Shown one piece after another: positions 17,182-26,744 of a stretch of DNA of 64,000 nucleotides. The notes beneath the pieces were generated by a model that did no database searches, was not told the DNA's origin, and saw only the letters and a list, made by a program, of their open reading frames with translations. Source of the stretch: Pontibacter sp. E15-1 (GTDB lineage: Bacteria; Bacteroidota; Bacteroidia; Cytophagales; Hymenobacteraceae); contig NZ_JAKVIR010000008.1 in assembly GCF_022601975.1 (NCBI RefSeq), positions 62,001 through 126,000 on the forward strand. Direction: 5' to 3'. The position numbers were made by a program, and so were the translations under genes. The number at the start of each line of letters is the position of its first letter. Position 1 is the stretch's first letter.

Positions 17182-18495
17182 ATGTATAAATCACTGCTGA
17201 CCCTTTTCTTGCTGAGCCTCCCCTATACCTTTGCCTCGGCCCAAACCAAAATCGTCACGTACCACGATGGCGCGCACACGGCGGTAAAGGAGGTATACTT
17301 TATTACCCCCGACTCCGCCATTGTCGGTTATTATACCCGCTACTACCCTACCGGGGAGCAGGAAGCGCTCATGAAATTCGTGGAGGGGAAAAAGGACAGT
17401 GTGTATACCGAGTTCTACCCGAACGGCACCCCCAAACTGCAGCTAACCTATGTGATGGACCAGAAGCAGGGCCCTTTTAAAGCCTATACCCCCGATGGCA
17501 CCCTGCTGCAGGAAGGCAACTACGAAAACGACAAACAGAGCAAGCTGTTCCGGACGTTTTATGAGAACGGCACGGTGAAAAAAGAGACGGAGTTCGTAAA
17601 CGGTTTCCCCGATGGCCTGGTGCGCGACTATTACCCCTCCGGCAAAGTAAGGTCTGAGATCACGTACAAAAACAGCAACCAGAACGGTCCGGCCAAAACC
17701 TACTACCCGAACGGCAACCCCGAAACAGAGGCCAACTACCGCAATGGCATGCTGGAGGGATCTTATAAAACCTACTTCGACAACGGCCAGGTACAGACAG
17801 AGGTGCAGCATACCGCCGGTGAGAAACAAGGCCGTTTTAAAAGCTACTACCGCAGCGGCAAACTGAGCACCGAGGGCAGCTTTGTGGCGGGCAAAACGCA
17901 CGGCGCGTCCAAGGCATACTACGAAAACGGAAAGCTGCGCAGCGTGATCAACTACAAGAACGGCAACCCGACCGGGCTCACGCAGTTCTACTACGAGGAC
18001 GGCACCTTGCGCGAGGAAGCCACCTACAGCAACAACGGCAACGACAGCAAGCTGACCTCCTATTATCCGTCTGGCCATATAAAGGCAGAGGAACAGTTTA
18101 AGGACAAGAAGCAAACCGGCAACTGGAAGATTTACTTCGATGCCCCCGGCAAAAAGGTGCAGCTCAGCGAGAGCTTCAGCAACAACAAACTAACCGGCGA
18201 GCGCTTGCTATACCACGAAAACGGCACCGTGAAAACCAAGACACTGTATGAAGCAGGGAATATTGTGGGCATCAGTCAGGAGTTCTACCCTTCCGGCAAG
18301 CTAAAGTCAGAAACAAACCACAAAGACGGCCGCCGCTTTGGCCCCTACAAGCAGTATTTCGAGAGCGGCAAAGTGGAAGTAACCGGCCAGTTCCGGAACA
18401 ACCGCGAAACCGGCAACTGGAAATACCAGGACGAGGCAGGCAAGACGCTCAAAACCGTGGTATACCGCAACGGGGTGGTGGTGGAAGAGAAATAA
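17182..18495 (+). CDS. exported MORN-like (YwqK-type) repeat protein
   Basis: This 437-aa protein has a signal peptide (MYKSLLTLFLLSLPYTFASA). The rest is about 17 tandem repeats of roughly 23 residues with the pattern YYpNGkxxxExxYkNGxxxGxxk, the MORN_2/YwqK-like repeat. In Bacteroidota such proteins are secreted or surface-attached; the label antitoxin, taken from YwqK of Bacillus, should not be transferred. The ATG at 17182 starts the signal peptide; the frame is open to 17110 but the extension would bury it. It stands alone with a terminator behind it. Confidence 0.85.
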   Translation: MYKSLLTLFLLSLPYTFASAQTKIVTYHDGAHTAVKEVYFITPDSAIVGYYTRYYPTGEQEALMKFVEGKKDSVYTEFYPNGTPKLQLTYVMDQKQGPFKAYTPDGTLLQEGNYENDKQSKLFRTFYENGTVKKETEFVNGFPDGLVRDYYPSGKVRSEITYKNSNQNGPAKTYYPNGNPETEANYRNGMLEGSYKTYFDNGQVQTEVQHTAGEKQGRFKSYYRSGKLSTEGSFVAGKTHGASKAYYENGKLRSVINYKNGNPTGLTQFYYEDGTLREEATYSNNGNDSKLTSYYPSGHIKAEEQFKDKKQTGNWKIYFDAPGKKVQLSESFSNNKLTGERLLYHENGTVKTKTLYEAGNIVGISQEFYPSGKLKSETNHKDGRRFGPYKQYFESGKVEVTGQFRNNRETGNWKYQDEAGKTLKTVVYRNGVVVEEK

Positions 18496-18502
18496 ATCCT
18501 CA

Positions 18503-18533
18503 GAAAAGCACCAAGGAACGGGTGCTTTTCTTG
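18503..18533 (+). terminator. terminator after the MORN-like gene
   Basis: The arms aaaagcacc and gggtgctttt form a stem followed by a T-rich segment (cttgttt). Confidence 0.75.
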
Positions 18534-18626
18534 TTTCAGGGTATAGGATATATAGACATATAGTATACCCAGCTTCAGAACATTCACAAATTTACACATG
18601 TTTGTTGCATTAGAACGTCTGCTGCT

Positions 18627-19337
18627 TTGAAAATTGTAAGCTGGAATTGTAATGGCGCATTTAGAAATAAGTTTGAGCATCTCATCGAGTTTAAAGCTGA
18701 CTTATATATAATTCAAGAGTGCGAAGACCCCGCGCGAACCCCTCATAAAGCCTATCAGTTATGGGCTGAGAATCATCTATGGATTGGAGACACGAAAAAC
18801 AAGGGCATAGGTGTATTTGCATCCAAAGATATTGACCTAAAACCCTTGAATTGGAGCAACGCCTTTCAGGATCACCATGTGAAACACTTTCTCCCTTGTA
18901 CCATAAATAACAATTTTGACTTATTGGCAGTTTGGACACACCAAAATAACTCTCCAAATTTTGGGTACATCGGCCAACTATGGAAATACCTTCAAGTCAA
19001 CAAGCATGAATTATCTAACGCTATAATTGCAGGGGATTTCAATAGCAACGCTATCTGGGATCAATGGGACAGGTGGTGGAATCATTCGGATGTCGTGAAC
19101 GAGTTAAGGCTAGTGGGCATGGAAAGCCTTTATCATACCTATACAGGGGAGGATCAGGGCAAAGAGACACAGCCAACTTTCTATGTTCATCGGAATCCGG
19201 AAAAGCCATACCATATCGATTATGTTTTTGGCAGCAAGGAATTCTCAGACAAGTTAACTGAAGTCCGATTAGGGCAAAGAGATCATTGGTTAACAGTAAG
19301 CGATCATCTGCCTTTAATCTGCGAGTTTGATTTATAA
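18627..19337 (+). CDS. endonuclease/exonuclease/phosphatase family protein
   Basis: This 236-aa soluble protein has the EEP fold signatures: MKIVSWNCNG at the start, Glu31 in IIQECED, the AGDFNSN motif near residue 135 and the terminal SDH (His227) in VSDHLPLICEF. HIDYVFG in between is also typical. It could act on DNA, RNA or a phosphoester; the substrate is not predictable. Translation most likely begins at a TTG (18627), because the motif starts at the first residue and no ATG lies nearby. The gene is more AT-rich than its neighbours, which hints at transfer. A terminator follows it. Confidence 0.82.
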   Translation: MKIVSWNCNGAFRNKFEHLIEFKADLYIIQECEDPARTPHKAYQLWAENHLWIGDTKNKGIGVFASKDIDLKPLNWSNAFQDHHVKHFLPCTINNNFDLLAVWTHQNNSPNFGYIGQLWKYLQVNKHELSNAIIAGDFNSNAIWDQWDRWWNHSDVVNELRLVGMESLYHTYTGEDQGKETQPTFYVHRNPEKPYHIDYVFGSKEFSDKLTEVRLGQRDHWLTVSDHLPLICEFDL

Positions 19338-19392
19338 GTTTCTATTCAATCGAACCTGACATCACAATTATATTTGTTAACTCAGAATCCCC

Positions 19393-19422
19393 TACGCCTC
19401 TCTCCCCTGAGGCGTTTTTTGT
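19393..19422 (+). terminator. terminator after the EEP-family gene
   Basis: The arms acgcctc and gaggcgt flank an 8-base loop and are followed by a T run. Confidence 0.85.
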
Positions 19423-19601
19423 GTCCAATCTACCACCGGTGCATCAGGCGGCATTTTTCTCAACAAATTCACAAACCGATTTTTCCACAGAAAACCCGCA
19501 AGCGCTGAATCACTTAGCTATTTATCCACGGATTCCGCTCCTTTTTTTGATTTTTAATTCCTAAATCTTCAAATTACCTTCGTAACCTAAACACGAGGAG
19601 C

Positions 19602-20603
19602 ATGACCCAAAACGGACTGAAAACCGACATCCGAACCGACTGGAGTCTGGAGGAGATAAAAGCGATTTATTATAAGCCAGTGCTGGAGCTGGTCGTTGAG
19701 GCGGCCAATGTGCACAAGCAATTCCAGGCGACCGGCGAGGTGCAGGTATGTACCCTTCTTTCCGTGAAAACCGGCGGCTGCTCCGAGGACTGCGCGTACT
19801 GTCCGCAGGCGGCACGGTACAACACTGGCGTAGACGTGCACAAACTCCTGACGCAGGAGCAGGTGCTTACTTCTGCCCAACGCGCGAAAGAAGGCGGGTC
19901 TACCCGTTTTTGCATGGGCGCTGCCTGGCGCGAAGTGCGCGACAACCGCGACTTCGACAAGGTGCTGGACATGGTGAAGGGTGTGAACGACATGGGCCTG
20001 GAGGTTTGCTGTACCCTGGGTATGGTAAACGAGTACCAGGCAGAGCGCCTGAAAGAGGCGGGCCTGTATGCTTACAACCACAACCTCGACACCTCCGAAG
20101 AACACTACGATAAGATCATCACAACCCGTACCTACGACGACCGTCTGGGAACGATAAACAACGTGCGCAAAGCAGGTATCTCGGTTTGCTCCGGCGGCAT
20201 TATTGGCCTGGGCGAGACGGACGAGGACCGCATCGGAATGCTTTATACCCTCTCCACGATGGAGAAGCACCCGGAATCTGTGCCGGTAAACGCGCTGGTG
20301 CCCGTAGAAGGCACGCCGCTGGCTAACCAGCCGCGCGTGTCGGTATGGGAGATGGTGCGCATGATCGCGACGGCCCGTATCCTGATGCCGCAAACCATGG
20401 TGCGCCTGTCGGCGGGCCGCGAGCAGATGGACGTGACCGAGCAGGCACTTTGCTTCCTGGCTGGCGCAAACTCCATCTTTACCGGAGAGAAACTGCTTAC
20501 CACGCCAAACCCCGATTTCGATCAGGACAAGGCAATGTTCGCGCTGCTGGGACTATCCCCACGCAAATCATTCAAAGAAGAAGTAGTAGACGCTGGATGC
20601 TAG
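19602..20603 (+). CDS. bioB: biotin synthase
   Basis: This 333-aa radical-SAM enzyme inserts sulfur into dethiobiotin, the last step of biotin synthesis. Cys60, Cys64 and Cys67 ([12 protein letters not shown]) bind the 4Fe-4S cluster; the [10 protein letters not shown] and TTRTYDDRL motifs and the AGREQMD (here SAGREQMDV) segment with cluster-binding surroundings are present. A gagga ribosome site precedes the ATG. It leads the cluster bioB-bioF-bioD, with bioF 66 bp downstream. Confidence 0.97.
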   Translation: MTQNGLKTDIRTDWSLEEIKAIYYKPVLELVVEAANVHKQFQATGEVQVCTLLSVKTGGCSEDCAYCPQAARYNTGVDVHKLLTQEQVLTSAQRAKEGGSTRFCMGAAWREVRDNRDFDKVLDMVKGVNDMGLEVCCTLGMVNEYQAERLKEAGLYAYNHNLDTSEEHYDKIITTRTYDDRLGTINNVRKAGISVCSGGIIGLGETDEDRIGMLYTLSTMEKHPESVPVNALVPVEGTPLANQPRVSVWEMVRMIATARILMPQTMVRLSAGREQMDVTEQALCFLAGANSIFTGEKLLTTPNPDFDQDKAMFALLGLSPRKSFKEEVVDAGC

Positions 20604-20669
20604 ACGCTAGACAATAGGCTTTCCATTTCTGTTAAACGCAATTCGTGAAAGTCTGAAATCTAACGTCTT

Positions 20670-21821
20670 ATGGCTAACGTCTCAAAAAATAACGCCTTAA
20701 AAAAGCTGCAGGATAAGCTGACGGAACGGGCGGCGCAAGGCAACTTGCGCCAACTCAAAACCACCACCGGCCTTACCGACTTCTGCTCGAACGATTACCT
20801 GGGTATGGCCCGCTCCGAAAAGTTGCGGGCTGCCATACAGGCGGCGGAGCAGCACTACAGCCATTTACCGTTGGGGGCAACCGGCTCCCGGCTCTTGTCT
20901 GGCAACCATTTACTGTTTGAGGAACTGGAGGAAACGATAGCCCGCTACCACCACGGAGAGGCCGCGCTGCTGTTTAACTCGGGGTATGCGGCGAACGTCG
21001 GGCTGCTGTCTGCCCTGCCACAGCGCGGCGACACCGTGTTTTACGACGAGGCCAGCCATGCCTCGATGAAAGACGGCCTGCGCCTGAGCTTCGCGAAGAG
21101 CTACAGCTTCCGGCACAACAACCTGCAGGACCTGAAGCAAAAGCTGCAGCATGCTACCGGGCAGGTATACGTGGTGGTTGAGTCGGTGTACTCGATGGAA
21201 GGCGACAAAGCCCCGCTACAGGAGTTGGCACAGCTATGCCAACAGGCAGATGCCGCCCTGATTGTTGACGAGGCTCATGCCGTCGGCCTCTACGGACCGA
21301 AAGGCGAGGGAATGACCGTGGCCTTGGGTTTGCAGGAGCAGGTGTTTGCGCAGGTCATCACGTATGGCAAGGCCATGGGCGCGCACGGAGCCGCCGTGGT
21401 CGGGCCGCAGGCGCTCCGCAACTTCCTGATCAATTTCAGTCGGGCGTTTATTTATACCACTGGGTTGCCAACCCATGCGCTGCTGGTCCTGAAATGCGGC
21501 TATACCCTGCTGCCGGAAATGGATGCCGAGCGGCAAAAGGTTAAAATGCTGGCCGGGCATTTAGCTACCCAACTGAACAAGATAGCAGGCATTCGCTGTC
21601 CCGCCGCCGAGAGTGCGATTCTCTCAGTGTTTGTGGACGAAGGCGGCAGCGCGAAGCTGAAAGACCTGGCTTTGTTTTTAGAGAAGGAGAAATTTGATGT
21701 GCGCCCCGTGCTCAGCCCCACCGTGCCGAAAGGCCAGGAGCGTTTGCGGGTGATTGTGCATGCCTATAATACATTACAGGAAATTGAAGGCCTCGCGGAG
21801 GCCATAGCCCAAGGAAAATGA
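20670..21821 (+). CDS. bioF: 8-amino-7-oxononanoate synthase
   Basis: This 383-aa PLP enzyme condenses pimeloyl-ACP or -CoA with alanine. The opening FCSNDYLGMA, the GSRLLSGNH motif, the IVDEAHAVGLYG aspartate and the cofactor Lys234 (ITYGKAMGAHG) are in place. Length is normal. It follows bioB and overlaps bioD by 4 bp (ATGA), so the three genes are probably one transcript. Confidence 0.95.
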   Translation: MANVSKNNALKKLQDKLTERAAQGNLRQLKTTTGLTDFCSNDYLGMARSEKLRAAIQAAEQHYSHLPLGATGSRLLSGNHLLFEELEETIARYHHGEAALLFNSGYAANVGLLSALPQRGDTVFYDEASHASMKDGLRLSFAKSYSFRHNNLQDLKQKLQHATGQVYVVVESVYSMEGDKAPLQELAQLCQQADAALIVDEAHAVGLYGPKGEGMTVALGLQEQVFAQVITYGKAMGAHGAAVVGPQALRNFLINFSRAFIYTTGLPTHALLVLKCGYTLLPEMDAERQKVKMLAGHLATQLNKIAGIRCPAAESAILSVFVDEGGSAKLKDLALFLEKEKFDVRPVLSPTVPKGQERLRVIVHAYNTLQEIEGLAEAIAQGK

Positions 21822-22432
21822 AAAGCTACTTTATCACAGGCATCGGAACGGATGTAGGCAAAACGGTTGCCGCCGCCATCCTGACCGAGGCGCTTCAGGC
21901 CGATTACTGGAAACCTGTGCAAGCAGGTGGCCTGGATTTCACAGACACCGACACTGTTATGAGTCTGGTATCTAACCCCGTATCCCAATTTCACCCGGAA
22001 GCCTACCGCCTGAAAATGGCCGCCTCTCCACACCGCGCCGCCGCTGCCGAGGGTATAGAGATTGATGTGCACGGCATGCAGCTGCCCCAAACCGAAAACA
22101 ACCTGGTGGTAGAGGGTGCCGGCGGACTGATGGTGCCCATCAACAAGCGCTTCCTGATGCTGGACCTGGTGCAGCAACTCGGGCTGGAGGTGGTGCTGGT
22201 TTCCCGCAACTACCTGGGCAGCATCAACCATACACTCCTGACGGCTGAAGTGCTGCGCTACCGCAAAGTGCCGGTGGCGGGTATCATCTTCAACGGCGAG
22301 GAAAACGCAGCCTCCGAGGATTTTATCATCAACTATACCGGCCTGCGCCGCCTGCCCTCTATCCGGCAGGAAGCCGATTTCTGCAAAGAAGCCGTGGCAA
22401 AATACGCCGAGGACTTTAAAGCCTGTTTGTAA
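21818..22432 (+). CDS. bioD: dethiobiotin synthetase
   Basis: This 204-aa ATP-dependent carboxylase closes the ureido ring of dethiobiotin. The P-loop GIGTDVGKTVAAA (Lys15), KPVQAGG and VEGAGGLMVPI are all standard. It is slightly shorter than the E. coli enzyme but has every motif. The start overlaps the stop of bioF. A hairpin terminator follows 58 bp later, which closes the bioBFD unit. Confidence 0.95.
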   Translation: MKSYFITGIGTDVGKTVAAAILTEALQADYWKPVQAGGLDFTDTDTVMSLVSNPVSQFHPEAYRLKMAASPHRAAAAEGIEIDVHGMQLPQTENNLVVEGAGGLMVPINKRFLMLDLVQQLGLEVVLVSRNYLGSINHTLLTAEVLRYRKVPVAGIIFNGEENAASEDFIINYTGLRRLPSIRQEADFCKEAVAKYAEDFKACL

Positions 22433-22489
22433 ATACACCGAGGTATAATTTGATATAACCTGTACGCTCAATTTGCCCATACTTCAACA

Positions 22490-22537
22490 TAACCGTCCCT
22501 GCTGTGTTCTTTATACCAGCAAGGACGGTTATTTAAG
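22490..22537 (+). terminator. terminator closing bioB-bioF-bioD
   Basis: The arms aaccgtccctgctg and cagcaaggacggtt form a long, nearly perfect stem followed by a T-rich stretch. It separates bioBFD from bioA. Confidence 0.8.
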
Positions 22538-22705
22538 TTTTAAGCGTTACAATACTGAATCTAAACAGGAAATTACCCAATATTATTAATCGAGAAAGAT
22601 TTTTTACTTTATAGGAAATTCCCCTCCTCGGAGGGGCAGGGGTGGGTTTTCACATTATCAAGCTGTAACCCAATCTCTAATTCAGAAAAACGATACCAGA
22701 ACACT

Positions 22706-24022
22706 ATGAACTTAGCACAACGCGACCAGAACGTTATCTGGCACCCTTATACCCAGATGAAAACCGCCGCCCTGCCTGTGCCGATAGTGCGCGGAGAGGG
22801 TGCGGTGCTGTATGCCGAGGATGGTACAAGCTATATAGATGCCGTGGCCTCGTGGTGGGTGAATCTGCATGGGCACGCACATCCTTACATCGCCAAAAAG
22901 GTAGCGGAGCAGTTGCAAACGCTGGAGCACGTCATCTTCGCGGGCTTTACGCATGCCCCTGCCGTAGAACTTGCCGAGCGTCTCCTTCAGATTCTTCCCA
23001 AGGGCCAGAGCCGCCTATTTTATACCGACAACGGCTCTACCGCCGTGGAAGTGGCCCTGAAAATGGCGATCCAATACTGGAACAACCTCGGCACACCTAA
23101 AAAGAAGATCATTGCTTTCCGCGATAGCTACCACGGCGACACGTTCGGGGCCATGGCCGTGAGCGCGCGCAGCGCTTTCACGGCTCCCTTCTGGCCATAC
23201 CTCTTTGAAGTGGAATTTGTGGATGTGCCGGTGGCGGGTAAAGAAGAGCAGACGATCAGGCAATTTGAAACGCTTGCTACCGGCGATGACGTGGCCGCGT
23301 TTATATATGAGCCACTGGTGCTAGGCACCGCGGGCATGGTGATGTATACCCCCGAAGTGTTAGATAAACTCCTGTACATTTGCGAGGAACACAACATCCT
23401 GACCATTGCCGATGAGGTGATGACGGGCTTTGGGCGCACGGGCCATACCTTCGCCTCGGCCTATATGCGGCACCAGCCGGACGTGGTGTGCATGTCCAAG
23501 GGCCTGACGGGCGGCACAATGGCCTTGGGCGCAACCTCCTGCAACGAGAAAATCTACGAGGCTTTCCTGCACGACGACAAGAGCAAAACCCTTTTCCATG
23601 GGCACAGCTATACCGCTAACCCCGTAGCCTGCGCCGCCGGGCTTGCCAGCCTCGACTTGCTGGTACAGGACGAGACGCAGCAAAGCATCCGGCGCATCAG
23701 TCAGCGGCATGCAGCTTTTGCAGGGCGCATCCAGCATTTGCCCTACATACAGGAGGTGCGCCAGCGCGGCACTATCTTAGCTGTCGAGTTCAACGACGGT
23801 ACCAGTTCCTACTTTAGCGACCTTCGGGACACCTTGTATAGCTTCGCTCTGGACCACGGCGTTATCCTGCGCCCGCTTGGCAATATCATCTACATCATCC
23901 CGCCCTACTGCATCACCAACGAGCAGCTGGAGCAGGTATACCAGACTATCCTGGGGATGCAGGAAGTAGTTAGTGGCACCAACCCATACCCCCGCCCCGA
24001 CAAGACTGTGCTGCACGATTAA
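22706..24022 (+). CDS. bioA: adenosylmethionine-8-amino-7-oxononanoate aminotransferase
   Basis: This 438-aa class III aminotransferase converts 7-keto-8-aminopelargonate to 7,8-diaminopelargonate with SAM as amino donor. The IWHPYTQMK opening and ASWWVNLHGHAHP are BioA signatures; the cofactor Lys265 lies in MSKGLTGG and the PLP aspartate in TIADEVMTGFGRTG. Its own leader (22538-22705) contains a GC-rich repeat (around 22621-22650, cccctcctcggaggggcagg), and the bioD terminator precedes it. It is therefore probably a separate transcript, perhaps with the ketoacyl synthase downstream. Confidence 0.95.
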   Translation: MNLAQRDQNVIWHPYTQMKTAALPVPIVRGEGAVLYAEDGTSYIDAVASWWVNLHGHAHPYIAKKVAEQLQTLEHVIFAGFTHAPAVELAERLLQILPKGQSRLFYTDNGSTAVEVALKMAIQYWNNLGTPKKKIIAFRDSYHGDTFGAMAVSARSAFTAPFWPYLFEVEFVDVPVAGKEEQTIRQFETLATGDDVAAFIYEPLVLGTAGMVMYTPEVLDKLLYICEEHNILTIADEVMTGFGRTGHTFASAYMRHQPDVVCMSKGLTGGTMALGATSCNEKIYEAFLHDDKSKTLFHGHSYTANPVACAAGLASLDLLVQDETQQSIRRISQRHAAFAGRIQHLPYIQEVRQRGTILAVEFNDGTSSYFSDLRDTLYSFALDHGVILRPLGNIIYIIPPYCITNEQLEQVYQTILGMQEVVSGTNPYPRPDKTVLHD

Positions 24023-24094
24023 TTCTTCACCCTCTGTTCACCTGCTTTGCCTGCTCCTCTAACTGGGGGCGGGCAGACAGTTTGCGATTTTCCT

Positions 24095-24102
24095 GTACCT
24101 TT
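24095..24102 (+). promoter_or_regulatory. candidate -7 element (TACCTTTG) of the ketoacyl synthase gene
   Basis: An exact TAnnTTTG only 8 bp before the ATG at 24111. Transcription from it would start at or next to the start codon, giving a leaderless mRNA. No convincing -33 element is seen. Confidence 0.45.
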
Positions 24103-24110
24103 GCCCGCGC

Positions 24111-25316
24111 ATGGAAGCTGCGACATCATATATCGTCATCCGGGGAACCGGAGTCATTTCCCCGCTCGGGCATAATGCCCATACCGTGGAGGCTGCCTAT
24201 CGGGCAGGTATACCGGCTTTTACTTCTGTTGCGCATCAGGGGCAGCTACTGCCCATTGCCGCGCTGCCTGATGCCGCAGAGCATGCGCTGCAGCAACTGC
24301 TTCAGGCAAATCCAAACTACAGGCAACTCGACCGCTCTGTTCTGATGGCCATTTATGCCGCGCGGCAAGCAGCTTCAGAGGCAGGCTGGCTGAATGAGAG
24401 CGAAAACCCTGCGGATGACCTGGCCGTGAACATTGGCTCATCGCGTGGGGCTACCGGCTTGTTTGAACAGCATTTCGACGCGTTTCAGCAAGGCCACACA
24501 GTTTCCTCAAGCGCATCGCCCACCACTACCCTGGGCAACCTCTCGAGTTGGGTGGCCCACGCCGTAAACGCGGGCGGCGCGCAGATCAGCCACTCCATAA
24601 CGTGCAGCACGGCCCTGATGGCGGTAGCGAATGGCGTGGCGTGGCTGAAGGCGGGGATGGCGCAGCGCTTTTTGGCCGGTGGCACCGAGGCACCGCTCAC
24701 CCCCTTCACGCTTGCCCAGATGAAGGCCGTCGGCATTTACTCCAAACTGGCCGATGCCCCCTTCCCCTGCCAGCCCTTTGCCGTGGAGAAGCAGAACACC
24801 TTCGCCTTGGGTGAGGGGGCTGCGGTTTTCGCGCTGGAGCAGGTGGCGGCAAGTCAGTTGCAGCCGGGCAACTGCGTGATCGAGGCGGTGGGCTTTGGCT
24901 TTGAGAAGCTTGTGAGTAAAACGGGTATTTCCGCGGCGGGGGAGAATTTCCAGAAGGCGATGCGGCATGCACTGGCACAGCTACCCGAGCACGACCGCCA
25001 CGTAGACCTCATCATTACCCATACCCCTGGCACCCGCGCCGGCGACAGCGCCGAACTGGCTGCCATCCAAGCTGTTTTTGGGAACCACATGCCTGCCATC
25101 ACCACCAACAAATGGCTGATCGGGCACACGTTGGGTGCCTCCGGGGCACTCAGCCTGCAGTATGCCACCGCTATCTTGAGCGGCCAACGCCACACAGCCC
25201 TCCCATACCCTGCTCTCCTTCCTTCCTCATCACAACCAGCGCACTATTCGCGCATCCTTATCAATGCCGCTGGCTTCGGCGGAAATGCGGCTAGCATCCT
25301 TATTAAGTTAGTATAA
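24111..25316 (+). CDS. beta-ketoacyl-ACP synthase linked to the biotin genes
   Basis: This 401-aa thiolase-fold condensing enzyme of the FabF/KAS type has Cys165 (SITCSTALMAV), His304 (ITHTPGTRAGD) and His339 (IGHTLGASGA). These are the Cys-His-His triad of decarboxylating ketosynthases. It is more divergent than housekeeping FabF. It lies 88 bp after bioA on the same strand, and no bioC, bioH or bioW is in the window. A role in making the pimeloyl chain is therefore attractive but unproven. A duplicate FabF in general fatty-acid synthesis, or a role in another polyketide-like product, is the alternative. Confidence 0.85.
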   Translation: MEAATSYIVIRGTGVISPLGHNAHTVEAAYRAGIPAFTSVAHQGQLLPIAALPDAAEHALQQLLQANPNYRQLDRSVLMAIYAARQAASEAGWLNESENPADDLAVNIGSSRGATGLFEQHFDAFQQGHTVSSSASPTTTLGNLSSWVAHAVNAGGAQISHSITCSTALMAVANGVAWLKAGMAQRFLAGGTEAPLTPFTLAQMKAVGIYSKLADAPFPCQPFAVEKQNTFALGEGAAVFALEQVAASQLQPGNCVIEAVGFGFEKLVSKTGISAAGENFQKAMRHALAQLPEHDRHVDLIITHTPGTRAGDSAELAAIQAVFGNHMPAITTNKWLIGHTLGASGALSLQYATAILSGQRHTALPYPALLPSSSQPAHYSRILINAAGFGGNAASILIKLV

Positions 25317-25898
25317 TATAACTTATCCTACATACATCTGCTTGCCACAATATTTGGCATGTGCTATGCCTGTGCGGTATTTTCTAATATCTGGACAAAT
25401 AATTCGCTTTATCAACATTCTATATTGTATATAACACATTATGCATGTGTTACTAATTAAACCCGATATGCCCCTAAAACATTCCTGTAAGTCTTTAGCC
25501 GCATCCTTGCGATAATAATTATTTTTCGTTCAGAATTAATTACACAAATCTAATATCTATACACTTAAATATACTACTTTTAAATATGCTAAATTTTATA
25601 TTCGTTCACATTATAGCATAAAAAACATAATACTTTTACGAATTCTATGTGCTCCTCTCTGCCTTTGGCTTAGGCATTATAGCCGACATCAAGCTGAGCA
25701 TATCGGAGATTTCCATTCTCAGTGCACAAAGCGGCATGACGGGCACAGTGTCCGATGTGTGCGGGGTAAACTTCGCTGGCACATAGAATGGCGATGCACG
25801 TAATGCCTGGATAGATGTGATAAACACTTTCCCTTAGTTGAGCCTGAATGAGTTGAAAAACAGCAGGATTTCTACTACGCAGCTATCTAAAGCTCCAG
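25317..25898. other. AT-rich intergenic region with possible gene debris
   Basis: About 580 bp. The first 320 bp are strongly AT-rich and hold no gene. From about 25650 the sequence becomes more GC-rich, and one plus-strand frame reads ISILSAQSGMTGTVSDVCG before a stop. That could be the degraded 5' part of the sorting-domain gene that follows. The evidence is weak. Confidence 0.4.
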
Positions 25899-26597
25899 TT
25901 GGCTGTCACAAACCAAAACGCACTTCAACCCGGAAACTATACCTTCACGATGCGCACGACTGACACAAAAGGTGCAACTACGGATGTGCCGCTTCTCGTT
26001 CGGATGTATTCTGCCTCAAGTCAACCTGCGCCGTATGCACCGCTCCCGGTAGAGCTGGCCTATTTTACCGCCAGCGTACAGCACTCCTTCGTGACGCTGC
26101 AGTGGCTCACTGCCACCGAGACAGACAACAAAGAGTTCGTGGTAGAGCGCAGCACCGACGGTAAAGTGTTCAGGGCCATTGGCACAGTAGCGGGCAGCGG
26201 GAACAGCAGCACCAAAAACAGGTATAGCTTCGTGGACCGCAACCCGCTTACCGGGACGACCTACTATCGCCTGAAGCAGGTAGATTTCAGCGGAGAGCAT
26301 GAGTACAGCCGCGTGATAGCCGTGGGCACCCAAGGCGTTGCCGCCCAACTGCGCCTGCAGGCTTATCCGAACCCGTTCGACGCCGCCTTGAACGTGACTG
26401 TAACCGCCTTGACCGACAGCAAAGCCACCCTGCAACTGTTCGACCTGCAGGGCAAGGCGCAGCAAACGCAGCAAGTGATGCTCCAGACAGGCGTGAACGA
26501 ATGCACGATGCAATTGGGCACCTTAACGAAAGGCATTTACCTGCTCAAACTCTCAGGCAACGGGGCAAACGGCACGCTTAAAGTGCTGAAGAACTAA
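25899..26597 (+). pseudogene. C-terminal remnant of a T9SS-sorted surface protein
   Basis: About 232 aa. No good start codon exists: the frame opens after a stop at 25854-25856, and the first usable codon is a TTG. What remains is the end of a cadherin/Ig-like domain (ALQPGNYTFTMRTTDTKG), a linker with PVELAYFTASV, a fibronectin-like region (VTLQWLTATETDNKEF) and a complete type IX sorting domain (LQAYPNPFDAALNV ... GIYLLKLS). There is no signal peptide, so it cannot be exported as it is. It is read as the 3' end of a larger surface protein whose front has been lost. A strong terminator follows. Confidence 0.7.
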
Positions 26598-26618
26598 GGG
26601 ATGTATACCCCCGCCCCT

Positions 26619-26657
26619 AAAAAAAGAGGCTACCCCCACTGGGCAGCCTCTTTTTTT
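26619..26657 (+). terminator. strong terminator after the sorting-domain remnant
   Basis: The arms aaaaaagaggct and agcctcttttttt form a stem with T runs in both directions, so it could work bidirectionally. Confidence 0.88.
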
Positions 26658-26702
26658 AGGACAATGCTTTAGAGATATGAAACATGTTGCGGTGTTTTTT
26701 GC

Positions 26703-26710
26703 TATTTTTG
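26703..26710 (+). promoter_or_regulatory. candidate -7 element (TATTTTTG) of lysC
   Basis: An exact TAnnTTTG 34 bp upstream of the lysC ATG. A TTG at 26687-26689 lies closer than the usual -33 spacing, so only the -7 part is called. Confidence 0.45.
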
Positions 26711-26744
26711 CGATATAACTATCATTCATTTTTCAATTATATAA

